Shown here in pieces: positions 53,656 through 64,000 of a stretch of 64,000 nucleotides of DNA. The translations under genes were made by a program, and so were the position numbers. Origin of the DNA: Kappaphycus alvarezii (Eukaryota > Rhodophyta > Florideophyceae > Gigartinales > Solieriaceae); contig NADL03000594.1 of NCBI GenBank assembly GCA_002205965.3, forward strand, positions 1,364,001 to 1,428,000, given 5' to 3'. How positions within the stretch are numbered: position 1 is the first letter of the stretch; each line of letters starts with the position of its first letter. Below the pieces are notes generated by a model, which was not told the origin of the DNA, made no database searches, and was given only the letters and a program-made list of their open reading frames with translations.

Positions 53656-56600
53656 GGAAGCATTTGAAAAATCAATTCAAAATTTCCAAAACAGGGTTTT
53701 ATCGTCACTTCTTTTTTCCGCTGTACGACTTACAGAGCTTTGTACCGCTTGCACATCGCACTGTACACCTGAAATCTAGGCTATTACAATAGTACCCACA
53801 CACTACAGTACAGTATAGTATAATTTCTAATTTGTCATCAACAAGTTAAATTTGCACAATACGCAATTACTGTAAGACTGTTCTACTGTAGTATGCGTAG
53901 TGTCAGCGAGGGGGAGCGAGTAAGGAAGGCACAGTGAACGGGTACAAAAGCCCCCTGGATGCCGTTGCAGTCCCGTATTTGATGTGTTTAATTAGGCCGA
54001 TAGCCATAGATAGTTGACACACAGGTAGGTAGGTAGTCCGATTGACCGCTTTTTCCTATCCTCTGTTTTCTCTCTTATCGCCCCGATCGGGCGGAGAGCT
54101 CTGCCTTATATAGCAGCTCGCATGGCAATATAGGAATGGTAACAGCTCGATAAGTACTGTATTACCGGTAGCACTATACACCAGTACCGCCACCTGTTAA
54201 ATATGGCACAAGTCATCGAAGTTGCCAAGTCACTGTAGTCGTGGCCCACGATTGGACACGACCGTTTGTACAGTATGTACTGTACAACATCTACAGTACT
54301 TTACTTTGCACCACGGCAGTGTAATTCCTCAATTAACTCGAAGAAAGAAAAGGACAACACAGGAGGTAGCCATATGGTCAACACAAGACGCACTGCTTCT
54401 CGCATTCCAAAGCCGTCGCATCGTCACGTACCCTCCTCTTCGACCGACGGAAGGATGGATAATTCACAGCCACCTCAGGGTAGTAACCCACCCATACTTC
54501 CACCTGGCGCCGGTCCATCCAACAGGGTTACTTCAGAGAACCTCCTACCCTCTCCAACCGTCGCTCCGAATGGCTCTGAATCAGATGAAGACCCTTCTCA
54601 GGGTATGCGAACCAATAATACACCTCAAATTCAAGTTTCACCCCAGGGAAATAGACAAATTCACTCATCCCGACACTCTGGTCTACCTCGTCCACAATAT
54701 GTTCCCTTCCAGACTCCCTCTTACGGACAGAATGCCCCTGCCCCCCAAATAAATGTCTCCTCTGTACTACATTTTCCTTTACCTATTCATCCAGGTGTCC
54801 CCATGTCATTCCACCGCCAACCTTTCACCTCCCAGTACCCAATCAAGCAAACAATCAACAAATTTTGTTTTGCTCAGGAGTAACCCTCACAAACGAGGAA
54901 CAGCGCAGTTTAGTCGATACAATCCGTGGCTACGCATCCGACGAAACTCCCATAGTAAATGAATTGTTTGACGTCTTTCGCGAAGATTTGAAACCAGTAT
55001 TCCTGTTCGGACGAAAAATAACCTCAAATCCCCTCATTTACAGAAAATGTAAGTCATTCCTTCAAAGTCGTAATGTTACCGTTTCTATAAACTTCGATAT
55101 CATCTTTGAGAATATAGCCTCCGCTATTTTCAATGGCCTAGAACTTGATACATGTATCAAACTTATCAAGGCAATATTATCGACTGAATCTGTTCCATTA
55201 ACCTCTCCTTCTCCATCTCCCTCCCCGTCTATTGGAAACAACCAGGATATTCAAAACTTGGTCAGCGATATGTCACAGCGTTTCAACGGGGTCGCTAGAA
55301 AATACTTTGGCATGGAAAATTTATATTCCTTCGTTACTGAGTATCAATACGCCGCTCGAGATTTCCTTTTGTCGCAAGAACAGAAAATGCAATTGCTCTA
55401 TTTATTATTCCGCGACGATGCCCTTGTTTACTATCAGAATAATATTGAGGATCGTTTCGCTGATTTCGGTACAGGTATTGCCACGATCGACAACCACTTT
55501 AATCCTATCTAACGTCAAAATCAGTTCTACCGATACCCTCGCGACTTGCACATTGAAGATCACCTCGCGTCCTCCTTTTCGCTTTCGGCTGCTCTGGACA
55601 AAATTAATTCGATCATTATCAAATAACAACCACGCATACCCCGTCACAAGAGAGGTGAAGAAACAAAAATTGAATTTCTCCGCGGCGCAGTTGCAGGATG
55701 CTCTTGGTCAACGCAAGTTCTCACGCATGCAAAGAACTACGAGATAACGTACCAAGACCTCCTGTCGAAACTGCACGGTGCAATCCAAACGGAGGAGGAA
55801 TCTTCTGTTGCACGCAACCGACGTTCTAGACCCATCGCATGAGCGTCCACATACTTTGCTTCTGGGCAGCCCATGTACTCCCGTTCCCTTCCTCCGCACC
55901 CATACTCCCAAACCAATACATCCCGGACAAATCTCCTCACTCGAATCTCAACCCCCCCTCGTTCCCCCTGCATTGCTGGAACTGCGGAAAACCCTGTTTC
56001 CTCAACAAATGCCCCTATCCGAAGAACATCAAAAAAATACCGAAAATAGTCTTCACTTCTATTCCAAGAAATGCCCGAATCAAGAAACTCAAGTCTTGAA
56101 ACGAGCACTTTCCGAAACTACCGACAATTTTTCAGAACTTGACGATAGGCCCCTTCCGGAGAGCGCTTACGATACCCGTCTTTTTGAAAACCCAGAGACA
56201 GCCCTTATCGAAGAGTCCAACGTTGAACATGCATTCGATCCCTTCTCCTCAGACCAAATCATCCATGATCAGCCCCCCCTTTCAATGCCCCTCGATGAGA
56301 CTAAAGACGATTTCACGGATTTTTGATCGGTGATCTACCAACAAGCCGCAGTCAGATCCCTTCTTCCCCCTACCTGCGCCGTAATGCTACAGATACTCCC
56401 TGCACTGTTGCCAATGTCCTCCATACCAAGATCTCAGATTTCACACCCTCCCCCCTTTCTCGGTTTAATGGTGCCTGTATTGACCTTGGTGCTCAGAAAT
56501 CAGTTATAAGTCAAAAACAAGCAGCTGCATACAGCAAAATGACTGGACGAAAGATGATTCATAAACAGTCAAGTACCGTCTTTCGCTTCGGTGATGGAAC

Positions 56601-59455
56601 CTTTGCTTCTATCGGGGCTCTTCCAGTTGACATACCCTGGCCTGACCGTTCTTCCATAGCAATCAGTATGGATGTCGTCACCACAGATATACCATTGTTA
56701 CTAGGTCTCGACGTCCTAGACAGGGAAAAACATATCGCCGACAACGTCGAAAATCTCCTCTTAAGCAAGAATTCAAATTGGTCACTGCCACTCACTCGAA
56801 AGCATGGACATCTGTATCTAGAATGGGACTACGCCTCCATCCTTTTCTCCCAACGTCAGTTGCGTCGTCTCCACTACCACTTCTTTCACCAATCCACACA
56901 AAAACTTTATAACCTTATAGCTAGAGGCCACCCCTGAAACGAAAAGACTTTTACAACAAATCACGGATTCATGTAGGACTTGTCAACATTTTTCCCCTCG
57001 ACCCCAATCATTCAAAGTTTCGTCTCCAGAGGAAATAGTCTTCAATTTAAAGATATCTCTGGACCTCATGTTTCTCCATATCAAAAACGTTCCCAAACCC
57101 GTCCTCCACGTCGTAGACCTCGGTACAAATTTTTCGGCAGCCCGCTTCCTACAAGGCGAATCGATTGAAGATATTTGGTACACCTTTCTTCAATGTTGGG
57201 CCACCATTTACACTGGTTACCCTGACACCATACGAACTGATCAAGGCTCCATCTTCACTTCGCCTCGCTTCCAAGACATCGCTTCAATGGCAGGTATCAA
57301 ACTTGATCTCTCAGGTGTCGAAAGTCATAATTCTCTTGGAGCTGGCGAAAAATATCACGTCCCGTTGCGCAGAATCTACCTGAAAGTCTCCCTAGAATAC
57401 CCTCAACTAGACCCTTATATAATTCTTTCCCTTTCAGTCAAAGCCATGAACGATACCATGAATGCAGATGGTCTTGTCCCCTCCCTCCTTGTCTTCGGCA
57501 CCCTCCTCGCTTCCCCTCTGTCAACACTTCCCTCCCCAATCAGGCAGAACGTATGCGCGCTTTATTCCTCGCTAGAGCAGAAAAGGAAACCATTACTTCC
57601 CGGCTGCGTATTCAAAAGGCAGTTCTAGCCAACATTTCTTTTTCATCTATTGTAAACTTCGAGCCAGGTCAAGAAGTATTAGTTTATCGTGAGAAGTAAC
57701 ATATCAAATGGCTTGGACCGTACAAAATATTACATATTGAAGGCAAACAAGCGTTCATCGAAAAGGATGGAACTGAAACTCAGTTTTCCGTGACTAATCT
57801 TCGTCCGTACACAAGAAATTTGAACTATCTCCTTTCCGCGGATGACAAAATCGCCGCCATTCTGCAGTCCATGTTAACACCCTTCAACCATAATCCACCA
57901 AAGGGATTACCCGTCTACCTCTCAGAGACCCTCCATCCTAAAGATTCTCGTAGATATCTCCTACAATTTATGGACGCTATACGTACAGAAATACAAGGCC
58001 TCCTGGACCGAAAAGTCTGGACTACTGTTTCAAAGTCACTTCTTCCAAATAACGCTAACATTTTGAATGGAGGATTCGTCCTTATCATAAAAAATGTCGA
58101 AGCAGAAGCACCAGTCTAGAAAGCTAAATTCGTCGCGCAAGGGCAACGAGACAAGGATAAAAACATATTGGTTCATAACTATACGAACTTGCGACAATAT
58201 TGAACCAGAATCATATCTTCCCTGGCGGCAATTCACAAATTCCGCGTTTGGAGCAACGATGACAGCCAGGGTTACCTTCAGTATTCAGAGGGTATCTGCA
58301 GAAATGTCTACTTGAGACCCCCTCCTCAGTTGCGACTCCCGAATGATAAGATTCTGAAATTGCTCAAGCCCCTCTACGGTCTACCGGGTGCTGGAAATTA
58401 CTGGAATCGCACAATGGCTGCACTCCTTAAAGAAGACCCCCACCTTTCACCTTCATTGAGTGACATTGCTCTGTTCTTCTCAAGTGATTCAAAAGGTCTA
58501 CAAGGCATGGTAGGCGTCTATATTGATGATACAATCCTCTGTTGCAACAAAGCGTTTCTTCGTCTTTCTGGACAAATGCTTGAGAATCTAAGTTCGACAA
58601 TATTACGTTCGCTGGTGTTCGGATCTCTACCACACCCAATGGAATCGTTCTCTCACAAAGCTCATATATCTCTAAGCTTTCCACTCTTGCTGAAGACTCA
58701 TCGTTTTAGGACTACCACTCCCTCCGTGAAAAGCTTGCTTGGGCCACTCACACTCGCCCCGATATTTTTTGTGCCATTGCCTTAGCTGCCCAGGTTACCG
58801 AAAGTCAACCTAATTCAGACGAAATCACAAATCTGAACAAAATCGCGACGCACGTCAAAAAACATCTCAACATATCCCTTTCCTACTCTCCCCTCGATAT
58901 CAATTCTCTCCGCATCACCGTATACTCCGATGCCGCCTTCTCCAATAATGCTGATCTTACCTCTCAGCTAGGTTTTATTATCCTATTATTGGATGCTTCG
59001 GATAAGGGTCATATACTCCACTACTCCAGCAAGAATAGCAATCGCGTCGTTCGCTCTGTTCTAGCCGCTGAAGTACTTGCCTTCGCAGATGCATTTGATT
59101 TTGCATATACACTTCGAATGCATCTCCAAACATTCCTCCGCCAAAACATTCCTTTGAACATGCTTACAGACTCGAAGTCCCTCTTTGACGTCATTACAAA
59201 ATGCTCTTCAATTGCAGAAAAAGGGCTTTTGATATTACCACTGTTAAACATGCATACGATCGCAAGTACATTTCAATTGTTGGTTTTGTGCGCACTTCTG
59301 AGAATCCAGCTGATGCCTTCACCAAGGTAAACCGCTGCTCTGCCTTGACTGCCATCCTGTAAAACCACACTTGTTCGCTTCCCATTGAGCAATGGATAAT
59401 TCGTCAAAAACATTCTTCAGTACTTCCTGAGTCTCATGACCAGAAAACATGGGAG

Positions 59456-59914
59456 TGATAGTCATACCCTGGGTGACCTAGTCGGTTCGCCCTCAAGCCA
59501 GATACAGAATAGTAGGTTTAAGCTATCAAATACTGTATGTGGGTGACATAGCCACCCACACTATATACATTCAAGTAGTGTAATAATGCAATTCCCCTTT
59601 AGGCTCCCCTTATAGGTAGCGCTTCCTCTATTAGCTCCGTCCTGTTGGGGCGAAGTCTGCTTCCTATTGTAGTACCCCTTGTTGCCATACTTGGCTGGGT
59701 AGCAAAACGTTAGAAACTACACTGTTTCACGGGCCTACGGTCTCATGCAGACCTCGGCCTACTATCTTTAGTCAATGTAGTTCTACCTATGGTAGTCTAC
59801 CTAGAGTAAAATAAATGCCGGGGTTCAGCCGAGTAGCGGCCTGAACCAGCCATAGGTTTCACAACGTTTCATCAATCGGTCAACTCAAAGCAAATGGGCT
59901 CTGTTATCCCGACA
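59456..59914 (+). repeat. 3' LTR of copia element
   Basis: 459 bp, TGATAGTCA...CCCGACA, counterpart of 51883-52340. A purine-rich AAAACATGGGAG directly precedes it as the polypurine tract. The target duplication AGTAC follows at 59915-59919. Confidence 0.9.
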
Positions 59915-59919
59915 AGTAC

Positions 59920-62469
59920 CGCTACGTGTGCCCATTTCCAAACTATATTGTCAAGTATGACATAAATTAACCAGTAAATATTAGGATCTAGCATTCTATT
60001 TGAATTATTATTCACAATGAAGCGATATTACTGCAACTAACATAGGTATCCGCTACGCGATCCGGTTATTAGAGGTTAAGTACGTATATCTCACTTTATC
60101 AATGAAGCGACAAGTGATAGAAGGCTAGTAAAAGTAACGTGAACGAGACCAGAAAAGAGCAGTAAGGGTTTTAAGGATCCAGGGCTCTCTACTATTGACC
60201 ATGTGATAAACACATGTGATTGATGCAGCATCATGCTATATCATGGTTCCTTGATGACCTACATAGACCTTTATGCTCAATGCTCATAAAAGAGGGATTA
60301 TGAGTGACCGAAGCACATTGTTTTGTCAGGACACATCGCCCTTTTAGCTAAGCATAGTTAAGAAAACTTTGCATAATGGGTATCAATATATTAATTTCAA
60401 ATTTCGTGTATGTCCCCAGAATCGTCATGACTACCAATTCTCCCCGTAATCGATTGCACCATCCTCAGCAATCCCAAGATCTGTGAGGCCACACCAACGC
60501 GCCATGGACTGATCAATAAACGTCGCCTCCTTCAACGTCTTCTTCATTATCACCATCGCCCGTTCCATCTTAAAATAGAATTGAGAAGGGAAAAGTATCC
60601 GATACTTCACTTTGAAAAATTTTTAAGAGTGACTAACGTCAGCTTCTGAGAAATATGCTTGCCAGGCGTTTGAGGCTAAATACTTATGATCATAGGTAAT
60701 GCAACCTCAGCTGCGCATAAAAAGACAAGGGACTGCAATAACTGGAGAGGTGGAGTGCACTGGGAGCTGATTTTTTTTGTTCATTACGACATCATCGACA
60801 ACAACATCATTGTGACGTCAACATGTAAACAGTGTCGAAGCATTGGAATACATTGAAACGCGGAGCTGAGATCAGAGTATGAATAATACTCTGTGCTGTT
60901 GGATTGTCCTAAGCGTTTGCTCTTCATCAACTGTACAATAGTTCCAATTGCCACTCGATCATTCTAAAATGCCAAGTACCTCCCTTAAATTGAGGTCATT
61001 ACGCAGGCTTCGGTTGAACACAAAACATTGTGCTCATCCAGCAGCGCCGTCTTGCTGTGTTGTTAGAAATGTATGATAGAGAAGAGTAACTGTTACATTT
61101 ACTGTAAAATCTACAGCAATATTAGCAACGTAATATAATGTGACCTCCCCCTGTAGGAAATAATTTCCTTAATATTGCAGATTTTCAAGGGGGTAGGAAC
61201 GGGGTTGGTTTACTGTGGCTAATAGGGGAGTTGGAATCCGATGAAAGGGGCGACAGAGAAAGAGTTGAGATCTCTTGAGGGAGCTTGTTCGGGTCATTAC
61301 CCGGCGGGCGGAGGGGAGGGGGGAGGAAGTGATTCCTCCTCTTCGCATTGTCCACCGTTTCCGCTGTGTTTCGTGGGATATAATTCGAATTACACCATTG
61401 CAGTATAACATGAACTGTACAGCATGGGAATTGGGTTTACTTGAATGGGTTGGTTTTGGGTTGGCTTACTGTGAGTAATGGGAAGGTTGTTACAGTACTG
61501 TACGATCCTGATTTCAAAGAAAATTGTAGCTCTACTGAGCTCGAGGCAGCAGATTTACAGTACGATGCTTACGGGATACAGCAGTGCCTATTAGTGTAAG
61601 GTAGAAGTCTTACTGTAAAAACCACTGCGACACGCTATCAAAGCAATTGACTAGCGTCTTTTGGCATTGAACTGTAAGTTGGGATTATTGATAACTCCCA
61701 ATTCAGAAGGGATACTGCAGGGTTTGAGTTTATGACTCCCGAGTGCAGTGTTTTTGAGTCAACAGGGGTGAGCATTGATATGTTAAGAGGACTTGCGCAG
61801 GGGTTCGAGCTCATGGAGTTTTGCTGTAGCATGAGATAAAACTATTCTGATCACCAACACACTGATGTCAACACTTCTCGTTGAGACCACAAGCATTCAG
61901 GAAATAACTGCTAATCAAAAGCTGCTGCTTCCAGCATCATGCAACTGATCCCACATGAGCCTTCCCATCATCAGACCAGATCTGCGCCCAGAATAGTACA
62001 ATTCTCTCTATATTCCAGCCTGCACATTGCGATCTGAGACGACAATGTGAACAGTCATATTCTTTTCCGGCATCGCACAAAAGCGTTTACTATCCGCTCA
62101 AATCTAAGGCTGAATCGTCGAGATCATCCTATTCCTGTGAAGGAACACCTGCATATTTCAATGTCGTCCTTCGCTCGACAAGCCAGCTGCCTGCACGCAA
62201 CAAATTCCCTGTTCAGAATGAATTTCCCAACCCCAACCTATCATTCCTCAACTTTAAGAAAGTCGTTGAACGCCGTTCTCCGATTCATAATCAAAAAGAT
62301 ATGCTTTTCTACTGAGAGATATACCCCTCGTAGACATTTCTGGTGAAACTTAGAATTGTTATCGCGTTATCAAGACAGCTTCTCAATATTCAATAGTATT
62401 GACTTCTCCATGTCCCATCATTCAAACACATCCCAAATCGCTGCAAATATCTGAAACAAGACATGAATA
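59920..62469. other. Long, mostly non-coding region
   Basis: AT-rich, no open frame above 100 codons and no recognised domain. GTAC palindromes occur at about 61490-61504. A possible terminal exon on the minus strand at 60437-60572 is listed separately. The 3' untranslated part of the gene at 62470 onward must lie at the right end. Confidence 0.5.
60437..60572 (-). CDS. Possible terminal exon of an unidentified gene
   Basis: Read leftward, a pyrimidine-rich tract ending TTTTAAG (splice-acceptor-like) is followed by ATGGAACGGGCG and 46 codons to a stop: KMERAMVIMKKTLKEATFID, then QSMARWCGLTDLGIAEDGAI and DYGENW. The composition is protein-like and the acceptor fits, but no upstream exon could be identified and no family is recognised. 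It could be a chance frame. Confidence 0.25.
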
Positions 62470-63994
62470 TCAAGCCAGTGTGTAGACTCCACCCACCGAT
62501 TCCGGCCGGACCCCCAAACCTTCATCTCCATCTGCACTCTCATTGCTTGTTGACGCCGTTGATTCTCTATTCTGCTGCAGACGATGTGCGATATTTCCAA
62601 TCCTATAGTCTTCGAGTGACATTACTGAGCATCGTTGCTTTAAACAACGTATTCTGTCGCTTAGAGAAGGCACTAAATGAGCGAGAATCACACAAGACAC
62701 TTTGTTCCCGATTTTCGACTTATCCAGTACAATTCTCTCCCAAGTCATATCAGTTGGGGGGATCAGGATTCCATCCGACAACACCTGTTCTTTCAGAAAC
62801 TCTTCTGGTAGGTCCCTTAAAAATCGCGACAGAACCTCTATGCAGCGCAAACTAAATGGATGCGATCGCAAAAAAGACAAGATAGCATATTCCTTTTCAC
62901 TGGAACAAGAAAATGCCGCACAAAATCTGCCAGCAACGTCGAGCATATTGATAACTTTTCTCATCTCTTTGACCTCAGTATTCTTGTTTTTTTTGCTTTG
63001 TTCCATTGGTGATTGTAACAAAAACTTGATGCGTGACAGCAAGCATCATATGCCTGTTTCGACTGAGTTGCCTTGAATGCAACTCGGAGTTGTAGTCATC
63101 GGCTGTCTTACGGTCACAGGAATGATCCTTCATGAGTGGTATCTCGTCAATCCGCTGCACAGCGGTTTCTTCATCATCTACCCACCTCGCAATGCTCTGT
63201 TCTTGTACCAAGTCGACGCCATGGCTCGACCAAGGTACCATAAGGTAAAGCAAGTTTTCAAAAAGGCATTTCTTACCTTTTTTTCGGCGTGTATGAAGAA
63301 ACTGCTTGATTACACTAATAACACGATAAAATCCATAGCTTGCAATATCACTGCGGGTGGAAACATCTTTCTCTTCGTACCAGAGATGGTTCGCTGGAGT
63401 TTCGCTTGAAACAGACTGAGCCTCTTTGTTCTTAGACAATGTTTCCTCATGTTGACGTTGAGCAGCGTTCATATCATTCAGAGTGATAAAGGAACCTGTC
63501 AGCCATCTCGGTTGTGCAATACGAACACTTAGTTCTGAACGCGATCGCCCCGTAGGGTAAAAGTCATTGGTTCTGTATTGAGAGGAAACTGCTCCATATA
63601 CGACTGACCCATCAATGGAAAGAGTTTCGACAGAACGTTTCGCACTCAAGTTTCCGGATGATCGGGAGGGCGCCCTTTCATTTCCTAAGAATTTGTCGAA
63701 TCCATTGACTTCAGCATTGAATATCGCTGTCATGAAGATCACCTTTCTAAACCTGATATGACGCAAGCCGACTCCCTGCTTCCATTCCTTGCTTTTACCG
63801 CCAGGTAAAAGAGAAAATATGAGGGTATGAAAGGCCTCCTTACATAATCGCCGGTGGTCGTTGGGATCTTCGAGGACAACCTCTACCGCTGTGACTGCCA
63901 CTACAACGCATGCCACCCGAGAGAGACTCTTGAAACCAAAAACCAAATCAACGTGAGGTGTGGAATCCTTCAATTTTGAAAAAAATACCCCCAA
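62470..63994 (-). CDS. Unidentified gene, C-terminal part, continuing toward right edge
   Basis: Two long frames on the minus strand follow each other. 63994-62975 (339 codons) has helical, hydrophobic segments (LVFGFKSLSRVACVVVAVTA, GFYRVISVIKQFLHTRRKKG), a Ser-rich middle and an acidic/charged stretch. 63026-62470 begins in another frame and reads VINMLDVAGRFCAAFSCSSE, LRSHPFSLRCIEVLSRFLRD and a Ser/Asp/Gly-rich end. The frames overlap around an A8 run at about 62987-62994, so either a one-base indel or a short unrecognised intron links them. I do not recognise a domain. The methionine at 63994 is six bases from the edge and may be internal. No transposon motif is present, so a host gene is likely. 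Confidence 0.5.
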
Positions 63995-64000
63995 TGCTGT

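Larger units (their letters stand above)
51883..59914 (+). mobile_element. Ty1/copia-type LTR retroelement fossil with both LTRs and target duplication
   Basis: Full-length frame of 8.0 kb: LTR, long leader, gag-like region at about 54270-56100 ending in a Cys-rich knuckle-like part, protease-like segment at about 56470-56760 (CIDLGAQKSVIS, LLLGLDVLD), integrase zinc-binding part at about 56860-57000, integrase core at about 57100-57530 (TDQGSIFTS near 57238), reverse transcriptase at about 57790-58790 (LLDRKVWT, PLYGLPGAGNYWN, YIDDTILC) and RNase H at about 58910-59330 (YSSKNSNRVVRSVLAAEV, LTDSKSLFDVI). The order is that of copia. All domains can be located, but the element is broken in roughly ten places. 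LTR divergence of about 4 percent makes it the youngest copia in the window. The leader carries an additional ORF described separately. Confidence 0.9.

Noticed and set aside
1-64000. tRNA, rRNA genes and CRISPR arrays
   Set aside because: Looked for cloverleaf boxes, rRNA-like blocks and regularly spaced repeats; none could be supported by reading.

Overview
The window is eukaryotic nuclear DNA dominated by dead and dying transposable elements, with a short island of ordinary genes. There are no bacterial-style operons, and the one clear intron (111 bp, GT...AG) lies in a protein O-mannosyltransferase gene. One gene product starts with a basic, Ser/Thr/Pro-rich, acid-poor leader like an organelle transit peptide. 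Genes are compact and intron-poor, and copia, DIRS, RLE-type LINE, PiggyBac and Harbinger/Myb elements are all present. My best guess is a red macroalga (florideophyte, Chondrus-like); an oomycete or early-branching fungus is not excluded. The spaces between genes are rich in the palindrome GTACAGTAC/GTACTGTAC.

Layout. 1-0.8 kb: PiggyBac-like transposase remnant (-). 2.0-10.1 kb: at least six fragments of LINEs that end in a Cys/His knuckle plus PD-(D/E)XK endonuclease. One was inserted into another and left a readable 12-bp target duplication. Two 278-bp direct repeats also lie here. 10.1-15.9 kb: broken copia element. 17.3-29.0 kb: a DIRS-type tyrosine-recombinase retroelement, bounded by 160-bp direct repeats and split by about 8.6 kb of foreign DNA. 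That insert holds a ParB-like gene (-), a divergent DNA methyltransferase gene (+) with palindromic units between them, and a KDZ/Plavaka-like transposase (-). 29.1-33.3 kb: LINE fragment and a second broken copia. 33.4-34.6 kb: Harbinger-type transposase tail and a Myb-like partner ORF. 35.5-43.9 kb: gene island with a putative secreted protein, a PMT without MIR domain, APS kinase, and a probable organelle-targeted protein. 44.2-47.8 kb: two more LINE copies. 48.2-50.5 kb: copia LTR plus gag remnant. 51.0-51.4 kb: long hairpin. 51.9-59.9 kb: copia element with both LTRs and a 5-bp target duplication. 60-62.4 kb: mostly empty. 62.5-64 kb: unidentified gene running toward the right edge (-).

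How the parts relate. The island genes act in separate host pathways: sulfate activation, ER O-mannosylation and probable organelle function. The most unusual content is the insert at 18.4-27.1 kb. A ParB/Srx-fold protein and an adenine- or cytosine-type DNA methyltransferase sit back to back around an array of imperfect palindromes, next to a cut-and-paste transposase. This suggests a transposon that carried its own DNA-binding and DNA-modifying module. All of it now looks decayed.
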